From contig JAFEDY010000014.1 of the NCBI GenBank assembly GCA_018241405.1, positions 55,729-119,728 of the forward strand: a stretch of 64,000 bases of DNA, read 5' to 3'. Under the pieces are notes generated by a model that was not told the DNA's origin, searched no databases, and saw nothing but the letters and a program-made list of their open reading frames with translations. This document shows, piece after piece, positions 28,130 through 38,524 of this stretch; the first letter of the stretch is position 1, and the number at the start of each line of letters is the position of its first letter. Both the position numbers and the translations under genes were made by a program. Source of the stretch: Pseudomonadota bacterium (lineage in GTDB: Bacteria > Pseudomonadota > Gammaproteobacteria > Burkholderiales > Burkholderiaceae_C).

Positions 28130-28768
28130 ATGCTCCACTACCTCACCATCCCCGTCACCGCCTTCCAGCAAAACTGCTCCCTCGTCTGGTGCGACCAGAC
28201 CATGGACGCGGCCGTCATTGATCCCGGCGGCGACATCGACAGGCTGCTGGCCGAGGTGCAGCGGCGCGGCCTGCACCTGAAGGCCGTCTGGCTGACCCAC
28301 GCCCATATCGACCACGCGGGCGGCACAGGTGAGCTCGCAGAGCGCCTGCACCTGCCCGTCATCGGCCCGCACGAGGGCGACCAGTTCTGGATAGACGGCC
28401 TGCCGCAGCAAAGCGCCATGTTCGGCTTTCCGCCCGCGCTGGCGTTTGCGCCCACGCGCTGGCTGCATGACGGCGATCAGGTCACCATCGGCAAGGAGAC
28501 GCTGAACGTGCGCCACTGCCCGGGCCACACGCCCGGCCATGTGGTGTTCCACGCGCCGCAGATCAAGCGCTGCTTTGTGGGTGATGTGCTTTTTGCGGGC
28601 AGCATTGGGCGCACGGACTTTCCAGGCGGCAACCACCAGCAGCTCATTGACAGCATTGCCCAGCGCCTGTGGCCCATGGGAAACGACACCGTGTTCATCC
28701 CCGGCCATGGGCCGGAGAGCACATTTGGGCGCGAGCGGCAGAGCAACCCGTTTGTGCGCGGCACCTGA
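28130..28768 (+). CDS. MBL-fold metallohydrolase (glyoxalase II-like)
   Basis: A 212-residue metallo-beta-lactamase-fold hydrolase. The metal motif HxHxDH is 'THAHIDHAGG' (H57, H59, D61, H62), with further ligands in 'HCPGHTPGH', 'VGDVLF' and 'PGHGPES'. The size matches the YcbL/GloB2 branch of thioesterases rather than full-length glyoxalase II (about 255 residues), because the C-terminal substrate domain is absent. ATG 28130 gives the usual 'MLHYLTIPVTAFQQNCSL' start. Confidence 0.9.
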   Translation: MLHYLTIPVTAFQQNCSLVWCDQTMDAAVIDPGGDIDRLLAEVQRRGLHLKAVWLTHAHIDHAGGTGELAERLHLPVIGPHEGDQFWIDGLPQQSAMFGFPPALAFAPTRWLHDGDQVTIGKETLNVRHCPGHTPGHVVFHAPQIKRCFVGDVLFAGSIGRTDFPGGNHQQLIDSIAQRLWPMGNDTVFIPGHGPESTFGRERQSNPFVRGT

Positions 28769-28802
28769 GACGCCATGAGCGACCTTTTTTTGGCACGCAT
28801 CC

Positions 28803-29039
28803 GTGAGTGACGTGAGCAACCCCGAGCAGCCCAAGATCGCGGGCTACTTTGTGCCGCCGCTGGCCGGCAAGGAAGACCTGCCCGGCTACACCCTGGGCAA
28901 GGGCGTGCTGGCCATGTACACCGAGCACGACCGCAACATCATGTGGGCGTTCACGGAAAACGGTGCCTATGCGCTCTCATCGCCCCTGCTGGGTGAACCG
29001 GTGATGGGCCCTGCCGCCAAGCCCTGGCCGGCACGCTGA
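28803..29039 (+). CDS. Small conserved-looking protein of unknown function
   Basis: A 78-residue frame starting with GTG, 34 bases after the MBL gene. No signal peptide or TM is seen. The sequence has an ordered look ('IAGYFVPPLAGKEDLPGY', 'EHDRNIMWAFTENGAYAL') and codon use like its neighbours. I do not recognise a family. A second in-frame GTG at 28812 is an alternative start. Probably co-transcribed with the hydrolase. Confidence 0.5.
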   Translation: MSDVSNPEQPKIAGYFVPPLAGKEDLPGYTLGKGVLAMYTEHDRNIMWAFTENGAYALSSPLLGEPVMGPAAKPWPAR

Positions 29040-29372
29040 TTCGTCGGCAGCAACGTGCCTCTCTCTCTCTCACGGTTTCGCAGAAAGGGAGCCGCTGGCA
29101 GTGTCTTGGCACGGCCATGCAACCCGGCCAAAGACCGTGAAGTAAGGTGGCTGCGTATGACGCCTAGCGCTGGAATCAACGGCCCCTGCGCAAGGCGTTT
29201 TTCTATGGCTCCAGCAGCGAGATGGGGCGCGCAGGGCTGCGGCCTGTCGACCTGGCGGGCGACCCTTGAAGAGCCGTCTGAGGGCGTGTACTGCCAGTGT
29301 GGCGAGGCAGAAAACCACATCAAAGAACACAAGGCCTTTTGGTGAGGCCCTGGTTCTACGGGGCTGGGCGGG
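29040..29372. other. Intergenic stretch without a supported gene
   Basis: A gap of 333 bases between the small protein and the convergent purC stop. Several overlapping short frames exist on both strands (for example + 29055-29345), but none has a ribosome site or a sequence I can support. I see no clear terminator hairpin. Confidence 0.5.
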
Positions 29373-30293
29373 TCACGCCGTCAGGCGCTGCAGCGCCTCG
29401 CGGTACTTGGCGGCGGTCTTTTCCACCACCTCGCGCGGCAGGCGCGGCGCCGGGGCGGTCTTGTCCCAGGGCTTGCCGCCCACCTGGGCCTGCTCCAGCC
29501 AGTCGCGCACGAACTGCTTGTCGTAGCTCGGTGGGTTCTCGCCGCGGGCCAGGGCATCGGTGTAGCCCTCCACGGGCCAGTAGCGCGAGCTGTCGGGGGT
29601 CAGCACCTCGTCCATCAGCACCAGCTCGCCGGCGTCGGTCAGGCCGAACTCGAACTTGGTGTCGGCAATGATCATGCCCTTGGCCAGGGCGATGGCGGCG
29701 GCGGCCTCGTACAGCGCAATGCTGATGTCGCGGATCCTGCCAGCCAGCTCCGCGCCGACCATCTCCACCGTGCGCTCATAGGTGATGTTCTCGTCGTGCT
29801 CGCCCATCGCCGCCTTGGCCGCCGGTGTGTAGATGCTGTGCGGCAGCCTGGCGGCGTTGGTCAGGCCGCCCGGCAGCGGCACGCCGCAGACCGAGCGCGA
29901 CTCCTGGTATTCCTTCCAGCCGCTGCCGGCCAGGTAGCCGCGCACCACGGCCTCGATGGGGATGGGCTTGAGTCGCTTGACGAGCATGGAGCGCCCGCGC
30001 ACCTGCGGCACCTCGGCCGCGGTGACCACGCTCTCGGGCTCCTCGCCGGTCAGGTGGTTGGGCACGATATGGCCCAGCTTGTCGAACCAGAACAGCGCCA
30101 TCTGCGTGAGCAGCTCGCCCTTGCCGGGGATGGGCTCGCCCATGATCACGTCGAAGGCCGAGAGCCGGTCGCTGGCCACCATCAGGATGCGGTCGTTGCC
30201 CACGGCATAGTTGTCGCGCACCTTGCCGCGCGCCAGCAGCGGCAGCGAGGTCAGGGCGGAGGTGTGCAGGGCAGAGGTGCTGGGCTGGGTCAT
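29373..30293 (-). CDS. purC: SAICAR synthetase
   Basis: A 306-residue purine-pathway enzyme that joins aspartate to CAIR. It matches the longer, eukaryote-like PurC form (about 300 residues) found in betaproteobacteria. Visible: '[20 protein letters not shown]', '[18 protein letters not shown]', '[17 protein letters not shown]'-like segment, '[10 protein letters not shown]' and '[14 protein letters not shown]'. ATG 30293 begins the protein. It is divergent from hpf. Confidence 0.95.
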   Translation of the reverse strand: MTQPSTSALHTSALTSLPLLARGKVRDNYAVGNDRILMVASDRLSAFDVIMGEPIPGKGELLTQMALFWFDKLGHIVPNHLTGEEPESVVTAAEVPQVRGRSMLVKRLKPIPIEAVVRGYLAGSGWKEYQESRSVCGVPLPGGLTNAARLPHSIYTPAAKAAMGEHDENITYERTVEMVGAELAGRIRDISIALYEAAAAIALAKGMIIADTKFEFGLTDAGELVLMDEVLTPDSSRYWPVEGYTDALARGENPPSYDKQFVRDWLEQAQVGGKPWDKTAPAPRLPREVVEKTAAKYREALQRLTA

Positions 30294-30629
30294 GGCGGTT
30301 GGACAGGTGGCGGCCGAGTTGCGGCGCGCACGGTGGGCACAGGCGCCGCCCCGCCATCGCCGGAGCGGCCAAAGCGGATCATTTTAGCGGCGCTGCAAGG
30401 GCCAAAACGCCGCCGCGCCAAGGGTGGAAATCCGGCCCATTGTGAAACTTTTCAATCATCTTGGCAGCCTCCCGCCATATCCCACGCGCGGCGGGCGGGA
30501 AGGCGTTGCGTTCGCCCGCCGCCGGGCGCATAGTGATCACAGGCGCGAATGCATTCTCGTTCGCCCGCTGCTCCGGACAGGAATCATCGGGGCGGTGTTT
30601 TCAACCAGTGAGCCACAGGAGGCTTGTCT
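30294..30629. other. Divergent purC-hpf intergenic region
   Basis: 336 bases with no gene that I can support. The purC side is GC-rich, with repeated GCGGC blocks. An AT-richer patch at about 30440-30470 (GTGAAACTTTTCAATCATCT) is the most promoter-like part. I looked for a sigma-54 GG-N10-GC site before hpf and did not find a match. A good ribosome site, CACAGGAGG, lies at 30614-30622 just before hpf. Confidence 0.5.
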
Positions 30630-30980
30630 ATGAACTTGACGATCAGCGGTCATCACCTCGAAGTGACCCCCGCCTTGCGCAGCTATGTGACGTCCAAGTT
30701 GGACCGCATCACCCGCCACTTCGACCAGGTGGTGGATGTCAAGGTGCTATTGACCGTGGAGAAGCAAAAGGAAAAGGAAAAACGCCAGCGCGCCGAATGC
30801 ACGCTGCACGTGAAGGGAAATGATCTGTTTGTGGAAAGTGCGCATTTCGACCTGTACGCGGCCGTGGACGAGTTGATGGACAAGCTCGACCGCATGGTGG
30901 TGCGCCACAAGGACCGCCTGCAGGACCACCAGGCCGGCGTGCGCCGCGCCACCGTGCAGGCCGCCGCCGCGGCATCCTGA
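30630..30980 (+). CDS. hpf: Ribosome hibernation promoting factor
   Basis: A 116-residue protein ([20 protein letters not shown]) of the short HPF/YfiA class: a beta-alpha-beta-beta-beta-alpha fold that occupies the ribosomal decoding site in stationary phase. Visible landmarks are '[16 protein letters not shown]', '[16 protein letters not shown]' and '[20 protein letters not shown]'. ATG 30630 follows AGGAGG. It stands in the usual hpf-ptsN-hprK order. An efficient terminator follows about 50 bases later, so expression can be uncoupled from ptsN. Confidence 0.93.
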   Translation: MNLTISGHHLEVTPALRSYVTSKLDRITRHFDQVVDVKVLLTVEKQKEKEKRQRAECTLHVKGNDLFVESAHFDLYAAVDELMDKLDRMVVRHKDRLQDHQAGVRRATVQAAAAAS

Positions 30981-31030
30981 AGGAGGGTGCGAACCTCTAC
31001 CGTGCCACCACCGTGAAAAAGTGGTGCCGC

Positions 31031-31056
31031 AACCGCCCTCAGGGGCGGTTTTTTTG
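31031..31056 (+). terminator. Rho-independent terminator after hpf
   Basis: AACCGCCC, loop TCAG, GGGCGGTT, then a run of T (positions 31049-31055). A perfect 8-bp GC-rich stem with a T-tail. It is the clearest intrinsic terminator in the window and lies between hpf and ptsN. Confidence 0.9.
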
Positions 31057-31116
31057 TTGCTTGTGGATACACTTTCAGGGTTTCCGCTAGGCGTGCATAA
31101 TCGCCGCTCACTGACC

Positions 31117-31584
31117 ATGAATCGACTCGCTTCCATACTGCCTCCCGCACAAGTGCTCGTGAGCGTCGATGCCACTAGCAAAAAGCGTGCATTCGAGGAG
31201 GCCGGCCTGCTGTTCGAAAGCCAGCACGGCCTGTCCCGTGCCCTGATCACCGACAGCCTGTTTGCGCGCGAGCGCCTGGGCTCCACGGGGCTGGGCCATG
31301 GCGTGGCCATTCCGCATGGCCGCATCAAGGGCCTGAAGTCGCCCATGGCGGCGGTGTTCCAGCTGGCCCAGCCCATAGGCTTCGACGCCCCAGACGAGCA
31401 GCCCGTGGTGCTGCTGATCTTCCTGCTGGTGCCCGAGGCGGCCACGCAAAAGCACCTGGAGATTCTCTCGGAGATCGCCGAGCTGCTCAGCGACGGCGCG
31501 CTGCGCGAGCGCCTCAAGGCTTGCGCCGACGCCACCAGCCTGCACGGCATGATCGCCGGCTGGCAGTCGGCCCAGGGCGCCTGA
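31117..31584 (+). CDS. ptsN: Nitrogen-PTS EIIA component
   Basis: A 155-residue EIIA(Ntr) protein. Phospho-acceptor H67 lies in '[14 protein letters not shown]', and the fold landmarks '[19 protein letters not shown]' and '[19 protein letters not shown]' are present. It is phosphorylated through the PTS and regulates potassium and nitrogen-related functions by protein contacts. ATG 31117 is chosen over the longer frame that begins inside the terminator. It is followed 25 bases later by hprK. Confidence 0.95.
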   Translation: MNRLASILPPAQVLVSVDATSKKRAFEEAGLLFESQHGLSRALITDSLFARERLGSTGLGHGVAIPHGRIKGLKSPMAAVFQLAQPIGFDAPDEQPVVLLIFLLVPEAATQKHLEILSEIAELLSDGALRERLKACADATSLHGMIAGWQSAQGA

Positions 31585-31609
31585 GCCCGCTAAACCACCG
31601 CCGGCTGCC

Positions 31610-32563
31610 GTGAAACCCAACGTCGTCAGCGCCGATGTGCTCTTCCAGGAGTTCCTCTCCCTGCTCAAGTGGGAGTGGGTGGCGGGTCTGGGAGCCTCGG
31701 AGCGGCGCTTTGCCGAGGTGGCGGTGCGCGCCGCGCGCTCCAGTGCCGACCTGGTCGGCTACCTGAACTACATCCACCCGTATCGCACGCAGGTGCTGGG
31801 CGAGCGCGAGATCGCCTACCTGACCAACTCCACGCCCGAGGACTGCAAGCGCCGCATCGCGCGCATCGTCGCGCTGGAGCCACCGGTGCTGGTGCTGGCC
31901 GATGGCCAGAGCGCGCCCGACGAGCTGCTGTCCATGTGCGAGGGCGCGCAGATCCCGCTGTTTGCCACGCACGAGTCGGCGGCCTTCGTCATCGATGTGC
32001 TGCGCGCCTACCTGTCCAAGCATTTTGCCGACCGCACCACCATGCACGGCGTGTTCATGGACATCCTGGGCCTGGGCGTGCTGATCACGGGCGAGTCCGG
32101 CCTGGGCAAGAGCGAGCTCGGGCTGGAGCTGATCTCGCGCGGCAATGGCCTGGTGGCAGACGACGCGGTGGACCTGTACCGCATCAACCAGACCACCATC
32201 GAGGGCAAATGCCCCGACCTGCTGCAGAACCTGCTGGAGGTGCGTGGCATCGGCCTCTTGGACATCCGCGCCATCTTCGGCGAGACGGCGGTGCGCCGGC
32301 GCATGCGCCTGAAGCTCATCGTGCACCTGGTGCGCAAGGAGACCATGGAGCGCGACTACGAGCGCATGCCCTACGAACCGCTCACGCAGGACGTGCTGGG
32401 CGTGCCCGTGCTCAAGGTGGTGATCCAGGTGGTGGCCGGGCGCAACATCGCCGTCCTGGTCGAGGCCGCGGTGCGCAACACCATATTGCAGCTGCGCGGC
32501 ATAGATACCTACCAGGAATTCGTCGAGCGCCACCGCCGCGCCATGGAAAACGGCGGCTCCTGA
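31610..32563 (+). CDS. hprK: HPr kinase/phosphorylase
   Basis: A 317-residue bifunctional enzyme acting on Ser-46 of HPr. P-loop '[15 protein letters not shown]' and the family signature '[20 protein letters not shown]' are present, with the N-terminal DRTGG-like domain intact. It starts with GTG (31610). In betaproteobacteria it pairs with ptsN and tunes the PTS; no full sugar PTS is in the window. Convergent with fur. Confidence 0.95.
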   Translation: MKPNVVSADVLFQEFLSLLKWEWVAGLGASERRFAEVAVRAARSSADLVGYLNYIHPYRTQVLGEREIAYLTNSTPEDCKRRIARIVALEPPVLVLADGQSAPDELLSMCEGAQIPLFATHESAAFVIDVLRAYLSKHFADRTTMHGVFMDILGLGVLITGESGLGKSELGLELISRGNGLVADDAVDLYRINQTTIEGKCPDLLQNLLEVRGIGLLDIRAIFGETAVRRRMRLKLIVHLVRKETMERDYERMPYEPLTQDVLGVPVLKVVIQVVAGRNIAVLVEAAVRNTILQLRGIDTYQEFVERHRRAMENGGS

Positions 32564-32617
32564 GGCTTGCGCGTCAGGCGCTGGGGGTTTTGCGTGGCGA
32601 CCCGGGTGCGCTGCCGC

Positions 32618-33037
32618 TCAGCGCTTCTTGGCACAGTCGGCGCATTGGCCGTACAGCGCCATCGCGTGGTCATGGATCACCCAGCCCTTGGCCTGGGCGA
32701 CCAGGTTCTGGCGCTTCTCGATCTCGGGGTCGTAGAACTCCTCGACCTTGCCGCAGGAGGTGCACACGAAATGGTCGTGGTGCTGGCCCTCGTTGAGCTC
32801 GTAGACCGCCTTGCCGCTCTCGAAATTGCTGCGGATCAGGATGCCGGCCTGCTCGAACTGCGTGAGCACGCGGTAGACCGTGGCCAGGCCGATGTCCGAG
32901 CGCTCGTCGAGCAGCACCCGGAACACATCCTCGGCCGTCATGTGGCGCTGGGTGCCCTTCTGGAAGATCTCCAGGATCTTCAGCCGGGGCAGGGTGGCCT
33001 TCAGGCCGGTGCTCTTGAGTTCGTCGATGTTCGTCAT
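32618..33037 (-). CDS. fur: Ferric uptake regulator
   Basis: A 139-residue Fur repressor: winged-helix residues 1-85 ('[15 protein letters not shown]', '[17 protein letters not shown]'), metal sites in '[19 protein letters not shown]' and the C-terminal 'CADC' pair, which is the structural zinc site. ATG 33037 follows AAGGATC. It is divergent from bamE with 110 bases between, a conserved pairing in proteobacteria. Confidence 0.96.
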   Translation of the reverse strand: MTNIDELKSTGLKATLPRLKILEIFQKGTQRHMTAEDVFRVLLDERSDIGLATVYRVLTQFEQAGILIRSNFESGKAVYELNEGQHHDHFVCTSCGKVEEFYDPEIEKRQNLVAQAKGWVIHDHAMALYGQCADCAKKR

Positions 33038-33091
33038 GACAAGATCCTTCTGGTGCCAGGGCGAAATCGGCTGGGAGAGTCCTGCAGCCTG

Positions 33092-33117
33092 TACGCAAGG
33101 CCCTGGCCGCTACAATG
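33092..33117 (+). promoter_or_regulatory. Possible sigma-70 promoter for bamE
   Basis: TACAAT at about 33110-33115 is a good -10 box, lying about 32 bases before the bamE start. The -35 region (TGTACG at about 33089-33094) is a poor match. This is assigned on the -10 box and position only. Confidence 0.35.
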
Positions 33118-33147
33118 GCCCGGATCATATCCCCTCTACCAAAACCC

Positions 33148-33699
33148 ATGTTTGCTCTTGCCCGTTGGGGCGCCCCCCGGGGCGCCGTTGTGTCGCTGGC
33201 CACCGTGCTGGCCGCTGGTCTGGCCGGCTGCGCGGGCACCGGCGAGCGCATCGCGAACGTCGTCACGCCCTACAAAGTGTCCGTGGTGCAGGGCAACTTC
33301 GTCTCGCGCGAGCAGGTGCAGGCGCTGCAGCCCGGCATGGGGCGCCAGCAGGTGCGCGAGATCCTCGGCACGCCGCTCATGGTCAGCGTGTTCCATGGCG
33401 ACCGCTGGGAATATGTCTTCACGCTCAAGCGGCCGGGCCTGGAGGCGCAGATGCGCAAGCTCACCGTGTTCTTCAAGGACGGCGTGATGGACCATGTCGA
33501 GGGCGACGAAATGCCTTCCGAGTCCGAGTTCGTGGCTTCGCTGGGTTCCAAACTGTCCAAGCCCAAGGTGCCGCCGCTGGAGGCCACCGAGGAGCAGCTG
33601 GCGCGCTTCCCCAAGGCCGAGCCCGCCGCCGAGACGGCCGCCGCGCCCACGCCGCCGCCCGTTGCCAGCTACCCGCCGCTGGAAGCGCCGCGCCGCTGA
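33148..33699 (+). CDS. bamE: Outer membrane assembly lipoprotein BamE (SmpA/OmlA)
   Basis: A 183-residue lipoprotein. The signal peptide ends in a lipobox near 'AAGLAGC'. The SmpA/OmlA domain follows: 'VSREQVQALQPGMGRQQVRE' and 'LGTPLMVSVFHGDRWEYVF'. A Pro/Ala-rich tail of about 50 residues is longer than in E. coli BamE. It stabilises the BAM complex. ATG 33148 (MFALARWG) gives a proper signal; the earlier frame start at 33115 overlaps the promoter. Confidence 0.93.
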   Translation: MFALARWGAPRGAVVSLATVLAAGLAGCAGTGERIANVVTPYKVSVVQGNFVSREQVQALQPGMGRQQVREILGTPLMVSVFHGDRWEYVFTLKRPGLEAQMRKLTVFFKDGVMDHVEGDEMPSESEFVASLGSKLSKPKVPPLEATEEQLARFPKAEPAAETAAAPTPPPVASYPPLEAPRR

Positions 33700-33762
33700 A
33701 GGCCCGTGGCCCCAGGCCCGGCCGCGCCGGGCCGTCCGTTGCCGTTTTGATTGAGAGCTGAC

Positions 33763-34584
33763 ATGTCCTCCACCACTTCCACCCCCCGCCGTGTGGCCGT
33801 CGCCGGTGCGTCCGGACGCATGGGCCACATGCTCATCGAGGCCATTCTGGCGCGTGGCGACTGCGTGCTCGCCGGCGCGCTGGACCTGGCGGGCAGCCCC
33901 GCCGTGGGCCAGGACGCCGCCGCCTTCCTGGGGCGCAGCAGCGGCGTCGCCATCACCGCCGACCTGCGCGCGGGCCTGCAGAACGCGGACGTGCTCATCG
34001 ACTTCACGCGCCCCGAGGGCACGCTGGCCCATGTGGCCCTGTGCGCCGAGCTGGGCGTGCAGCTGGTCATTGGCACGACGGGTTTCTCCGACGCGCAGAA
34101 GGCCACTATCGAGGCCGCCGCGCGCCAGGTGGCCATCGTGCTCGCGCCCAACATGAGCGTGGGCGTCAACGTCACGCTCAAGCTGCTGCAGATGGCGGCC
34201 CAGGCGCTGGCCACGGGCTACGACATCGAGATCATCGAGGCGCACCACAAGCACAAGGTGGACGCGCCCTCGGGCACGGCCCTCAAGATGGGCGAGGTCA
34301 TCGCCGAGGCCCAGGGCACGCAGCTGGCCGACCGCGCCGTGTACGAGCGCTACGGCCACACCGGCGAGCGCAAGGAAGGCAGCATAGGCTTTGCCACCGT
34401 GCGCGGCGGCGACATCGTGGGCGACCACACCGTGCTGTTCGCCGGCACCGGCGAGCGCGTCGAGATCTCGCACAAGTCCAGCAGCCGCGCCGGCTACGCC
34501 CAGGGCAGCCTGCGCGCCGTGGGCTTTCTGGCCGGGCAGCGCAATGGCCTGTTCGACATGTTCGACGTCCTGAACCTCCGGTAA
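33763..34584 (+). CDS. dapB: 4-hydroxy-tetrahydrodipicolinate reductase
   Basis: A 273-residue lysine/DAP pathway enzyme. Rossmann loop '[17 protein letters not shown]', catalytic segment '[20 protein letters not shown]' and C-terminal '[17 protein letters not shown]'. The ATG at 33763 is preferred to a TTG at 33751. Seven bases separate its stop from the exbB-like gene, so co-transcription is likely. Confidence 0.96.
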   Translation: MSSTTSTPRRVAVAGASGRMGHMLIEAILARGDCVLAGALDLAGSPAVGQDAAAFLGRSSGVAITADLRAGLQNADVLIDFTRPEGTLAHVALCAELGVQLVIGTTGFSDAQKATIEAAARQVAIVLAPNMSVGVNVTLKLLQMAAQALATGYDIEIIEAHHKHKVDAPSGTALKMGEVIAEAQGTQLADRAVYERYGHTGERKEGSIGFATVRGGDIVGDHTVLFAGTGERVEISHKSSSRAGYAQGSLRAVGFLAGQRNGLFDMFDVLNLR

Positions 34585-34591
34585 GGCCAGC

Positions 34592-35254
34592 ATGGACGGC
34601 CTGCACTGGTTGCGCCAGGGTGATGCGGTCACGCGGGCCGCGGCGCTGCTGCTGCTGGCCATGTCGGTGGCCAGCTGGGTCATCATCTTCTGGAAGCTGT
34701 ACCTCATGCGGCGCGCCCATGTGGACGTGCCGCGCAGCATGGCCGCGTTCTGGCAGGCGCCCTCGCTGGCGCTGGGGGCCGAGCGCGTGCAGGCCTGTGA
34801 CCGCGTGGCGCTGGTGTTGCCGCTGGTGCATGCGGCGCAGCAGATCGACGAGGGGCGCGTGGGCAGCGCGCTGGCCAGCCAGGGCGGCCTGTCGCAGCGC
34901 CTCACGCGCGTGCTGCGCGATGCGCTGCATGGCGTGCTGGGCCGGCTGCAGTTCGGCCAGGTGCTGCTGGCCACCGTGGGCTCCACCGCGCCCTTCGTGG
35001 GCCTCCTGGGCACGGTGTGGGGCATCTACCATGCGCTCACGGCCCTGGCCGGCGCCGAGCAGATCAGCATAGAGCGCCTGGCCGGCCCCGTGGGTGAGGC
35101 CCTCATCATGACCGCCGCGGGCCTGGCGGTGGCCATTCCCGCCGTGCTGGCCTACAACTGGTTCGGCCGCGTCATCGCGCGCATCGAGGCCGACCTCGAA
35201 GGCTTTGCGCGCGACCTGCGCGAGCTGGTCATAGACACCAACGCCGCCGACTGA
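34592..35254 (+). CDS. exbB: ExbB/TolQ-family proton channel subunit
   Basis: A 220-residue protein with three TM helices: 'AALLLLAMSVASWVIIFWKL' near the N-terminus, then a cytoplasmic loop, then 'VLLATVGSTAPFVGLLGTVW' and 'ALIMTAAGLAVAIPAVLAYN'. These are the MotA/TolQ/ExbB landmarks. It is paired with an ExbD-like gene ten bases downstream. It energises an outer-membrane transporter or the Tol system. No tonB or tolA/B/pal genes follow, so ExbB is favoured over TolQ. Confidence 0.88.
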   Translation: MDGLHWLRQGDAVTRAAALLLLAMSVASWVIIFWKLYLMRRAHVDVPRSMAAFWQAPSLALGAERVQACDRVALVLPLVHAAQQIDEGRVGSALASQGGLSQRLTRVLRDALHGVLGRLQFGQVLLATVGSTAPFVGLLGTVWGIYHALTALAGAEQISIERLAGPVGEALIMTAAGLAVAIPAVLAYNWFGRVIARIEADLEGFARDLRELVIDTNAAD

Positions 35255-35264
35255 GCAACCCGCG

Positions 35265-35693
35265 ATGGCCTTCGGACGCCTAGAACGCAGCCCCGGCGCG
35301 CAGCCCATGAGCGAGATCAACGTCACCCCGCTGGTGGACGTGATGCTGGTGCTGGTGGTGATCTTCATCCTCACGGCGCCGCTGCTGGCCAGCAGCATCC
35401 GCCTGCAGCTGCCGCGCGCCGAGGGCGCCCAGCCCGGCACGCCCGCGCGCGCCGTGGTGCTGGCGCTCGATGCCGCCGGCCAGGCCTACCTGGACGACGT
35501 GCCCGTGGACGAGCTGGCGCTTGCCGCACGCCTGCGCCAGCTCGCCGCGCGCGCGCCCGACGCCGAGCTGCAGCTGCGCGCCGACGCCGCCGTGCCCTAT
35601 GGCCGCGTGGCGCAGCTCATAGGCGCGGCCCAGGCCGCGGGGCTGCAGCGCATCGCCTTCGTGACGGAGCCGCCCAAGGCGGCAAAAAAATAG
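35265..35693 (+). CDS. exbD: ExbD/TolR-family protein
   Basis: A 142-residue protein: short cytoplasmic N-terminus, one TM helix with the proton-carrying Asp ('INVTPLVDVMLVLVVIFIL') and a periplasmic domain ending in Lys-rich 'EPPKAAKK'. It forms the ion channel with the ExbB-like partner upstream. The poly-A run at its end after a GC hairpin is coding and has the wrong polarity for a terminator on this strand. Confidence 0.88.
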   Translation: MAFGRLERSPGAQPMSEINVTPLVDVMLVLVVIFILTAPLLASSIRLQLPRAEGAQPGTPARAVVLALDAAGQAYLDDVPVDELALAARLRQLAARAPDAELQLRADAAVPYGRVAQLIGAAQAAGLQRIAFVTEPPKAAKK

Positions 35694-35812
35694 GCGCCGC
35701 TGCCTTCGGATCGCTCGGCCTTTCAGCCAGGTCCTAAAATTGGGCGCAGCCAAGCCCACAGTGCCCACCGCGCCGGGGCGCCGTTCTCCGCAGACCCAAT
35801 TTCCCAGCCCCC

Positions 35813-38521
35813 ATGCAAGACAAATACAACCACACCGAGGTGGAGCGCGCCGCCCACGCCCACTGGAACGCCCGCGACGCCTACCGCGTGAGCGAGGACG
35901 CCGCCAGGCCCAAGTTCTACGCCTGCTCCATGCTGCCCTACCCCAGCGGCAAGTTGCACATGGGCCATGTGCGCAACTACACCATCAACGACATGCTCAC
36001 GCGCAGCCTGCGCATGAAGGGCCACAACGTGCTCATGCCCATGGGCTGGGACGCCTTCGGCCTGCCGGCCGAGAACGCCGCACTGAAAAACGGCGTGCCC
36101 CCGGCCAAGTGGACGTACGAGAACATCGCCTACATGAAAAAGCAGATGCAGGCGATGGGGCTGGCCATCGACTGGAGCCGCGAGGTCGCCACCTGCGACC
36201 CGCAGTACTACAAGTGGAACCAGTGGCTGTTCCTGAAGATGCTGGACAAGGGCATCGCCTACCGCAAGACCCAGGTCGTCAACTGGGACCCGGTGGACCA
36301 GACCGTGCTGGCCAACGAGCAGGTGATAGACGGCAAGGGCTGGCGCACCGGCGCGCCGGTCGAGAAGCGCGAGATCCCCGGCTACTACCTGAAGATCACC
36401 GACTACGCACGGGAGCTCCTGGACCATGTGCAGATCGGCAACGACAAGGCGACGCTGTCCGGCTGGCCCGACAAGGTGCGCCTGATGCAGGAGAACTGGA
36501 TCGGCAAGAGCGCCGGCGTGCGCTTTGCGTTCACGCACGACATCCGTGGTGCGGACGGCAAGCCCATCCAGGACGGGAAGATGTACGTCTTCACCACGCG
36601 CGCCGACACCATCATGGGCGTGACCTTCTGCGCCGTGGCCCCCGAGCACCCGCTGGCCCAGCATGCGGCGGCGACCAACCCCCAGCTCGCCGCCTTCATC
36701 GAAGAATGCAAAAAGGGCGGCACCACCGAGGCCGAACTGGCGCTCAAGGAAAAAGAGGGCATGGCCACGGGCCTGTGCGTCACCCACCCTTTGAGCGATG
36801 AGCAGATCGAGGTCTGGGTCGGCAACTACGTGCTCATGAGCTATGGCGACGGCGCCGTCATGGGCGTGCCCGCGCACGACGAGCGCGATTTTGCGTTTGC
36901 GCTCAAGTACGGCCTCGATATCGAGCAGGTCATCCTGGTCGATGGCGAGGAGGCCTTTGACGACCAGCGCTGGCAGGACTGGTACGCCGACAAGGAGCGC
37001 GGCGTCACCATCAACTCCGACAACTTCAGCGGCCTGGCGCACAAGGATGCCGTGGCCGCCGTGGCCCACGCGCTGCAACACCTGGGCCTGGGCGAGCTCA
37101 AGACCACCTGGCGCCTGCGCGACTGGGGCATCAGCCGCCAGCGCTACTGGGGCACGCCGATTCCCATCATCCACTGCCAGGACTGCGGCGCCCAGCCCGT
37201 GCCCGAACACGACCTGCCCGTGGTGCTGCCGCCCGATCTGGTGCCCGACGGCTCGGGCAACCCGCTGGTGAAAAGCGAGCAGTTTCACGCCGGCGTGGTC
37301 TGCCCCTGCTGCGGCAAGGCCGCGCGGCGCGAGACCGACACCATGGACACCTTTGTGGATTCGTCCTGGTACTTCATGCGCTATTGCGACGCGCAGAACA
37401 GCGAGCAGATGGTGGCCGGCGGCGCCGACTACTGGATGCCCATGGACCAGTACATCGGCGGCATCGAGCACGCCATCCTGCACCTCTTGTACGCGCGCTT
37501 CTGGACCAAGGTGATGCGCGACCTGGGACTGGTCAAGGTTCATGAACCCTTCACCAAGCTGCTCACCCAGGGCATGGTGCTCAACCACATCTACAGCCGC
37601 CGCACGGCCAAGGGCGCCAAGGACTACTTCTGGCCGCACGACGTCGAGCATGTGCTGGACGACGCCGGCAAGATCGTCGGCGCCAAGTTGAAGAACCCGG
37701 CCGAGAGCGGCGACGGCCTGTTGCCGGTGGGCACGGCCATCACCTACGAGGGCGTGGGCACCATGTCCAAGTCCAAGAACAACGGCGTCGATCCGCAGCA
37801 TTTGATCGAAAAATACGGCGCCGACACCGCGCGCCTGTACACCATGTTCACCGCGCCGCCCGAGCTGACCCTGGAGTGGAATGACGCGGCGGTGGAGGGC
37901 AGCTACCGCTTCCTGCGCCGCGTGTGGAACTTCGGCGTCAAACTCTCTGCTATCGATAAGGAAGCTGCCAGCGCAAGTGCATCGGGCGCTGCAAGCCTGA
38001 AAGACGTTGAATTCGGCAAGGGGGCCCGCGCCCTGCGCCTGGAGATCCACACCGTGCTCAAGCAGGTGGACTACGACTACCAGCGCATGCAGTACAACAC
38101 CGTGGTCTCGGGCGCCATGAAGATGATCAACGCGCTGGAGGACTTCAAGCAGCACGACGACCCCGGCGCGCCCGTGGCGCTGATCGAGGGCTTCGGCATC
38201 CTGCTGCGCGTGCTCTACCCGGCCACGCCGCACATCGCCCACGCGCTGTGGCAAGACCTGGGCTACGCGAGCGCGCTGGGCGACCTGCTGGACGCCGCCT
38301 GGCCCCAGGTGGACCCGGCCGCCCTGGTGCAGGACGAGCTGGAACTGATGCTGCAAGTCAACGGCAAGCTGCGCGGCGCCATCCGCGTGCCGGCCACGGC
38401 CGACAAGGCCGCCATCGAGCAGGCGGCGGTCGCCAGCGCGGACTTCCAGAAGTTTGCCGAGGGCAAGGCGCCCAAGAAGGTCATCGTCGTGCCCGGCCGC
38501 CTGGTCAACGTGGTGATCTAG
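35813..38521 (+). CDS. leuS: Leucyl-tRNA synthetase
   Basis: A 902-residue class I synthetase. HIGH motif '[16 protein letters not shown]', editing domain with '[12 protein letters not shown]', KMSKS motif '[13 protein letters not shown]' and C-terminal anticodon-binding region. The linker between 'RVWNFGVKL' and 'ARALRLEIH' (residues about 706-742) is longer than the E. coli equivalent by about nine residues. Its DNA (37948-38002) matches the dispersed repeat and translates as an Ala/Ser-rich stretch, '[12 protein letters not shown]'. It is followed by lptE and holA, the standard order. Confidence 0.97.
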   Translation: MQDKYNHTEVERAAHAHWNARDAYRVSEDAARPKFYACSMLPYPSGKLHMGHVRNYTINDMLTRSLRMKGHNVLMPMGWDAFGLPAENAALKNGVPPAKWTYENIAYMKKQMQAMGLAIDWSREVATCDPQYYKWNQWLFLKMLDKGIAYRKTQVVNWDPVDQTVLANEQVIDGKGWRTGAPVEKREIPGYYLKITDYARELLDHVQIGNDKATLSGWPDKVRLMQENWIGKSAGVRFAFTHDIRGADGKPIQDGKMYVFTTRADTIMGVTFCAVAPEHPLAQHAAATNPQLAAFIEECKKGGTTEAELALKEKEGMATGLCVTHPLSDEQIEVWVGNYVLMSYGDGAVMGVPAHDERDFAFALKYGLDIEQVILVDGEEAFDDQRWQDWYADKERGVTINSDNFSGLAHKDAVAAVAHALQHLGLGELKTTWRLRDWGISRQRYWGTPIPIIHCQDCGAQPVPEHDLPVVLPPDLVPDGSGNPLVKSEQFHAGVVCPCCGKAARRETDTMDTFVDSSWYFMRYCDAQNSEQMVAGGADYWMPMDQYIGGIEHAILHLLYARFWTKVMRDLGLVKVHEPFTKLLTQGMVLNHIYSRRTAKGAKDYFWPHDVEHVLDDAGKIVGAKLKNPAESGDGLLPVGTAITYEGVGTMSKSKNNGVDPQHLIEKYGADTARLYTMFTAPPELTLEWNDAAVEGSYRFLRRVWNFGVKLSAIDKEAASASASGAASLKDVEFGKGARALRLEIHTVLKQVDYDYQRMQYNTVVSGAMKMINALEDFKQHDDPGAPVALIEGFGILLRVLYPATPHIAHALWQDLGYASALGDLLDAAWPQVDPAALVQDELELMLQVNGKLRGAIRVPATADKAAIEQAAVASADFQKFAEGKAPKKVIVVPGRLVNVVI
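37948..38002 (+). repeat. Dispersed repeat copy inside leuS
   Basis: TGCTATCGATAAGGAAGCTG, then CCAGCGCAAGTGCATCGGGC and GCTGCAAGCC. It matches the minus-strand copy at 9105-9136 (TAGCGCACGTTCTGCGGGCG) and is in frame within the leuS linker at residues about 712-730. Confidence 0.55.
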
Positions 38522-38524
38522 GCC

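Noticed and set aside
29055..29345. 96-residue plus-strand frame between the small protein and purC
   Set aside because: No ribosome site, irregular composition, and overlapping equal-length frames on both strands; cannot be supported.
30440..30500. Sigma-54 (-24/-12) promoter before hpf
   Set aside because: The best candidate, TTGGCAGCCTCCCGCC, has nine rather than ten bases between the GG and GC elements and lacks the TTGC box.
35668..35692. GC hairpin with poly-A at the end of exbD as a terminator
   Set aside because: The A-run follows the stem on the coding strand, so the T-run would precede the stem on the other strand. It encodes PPKAAKK.
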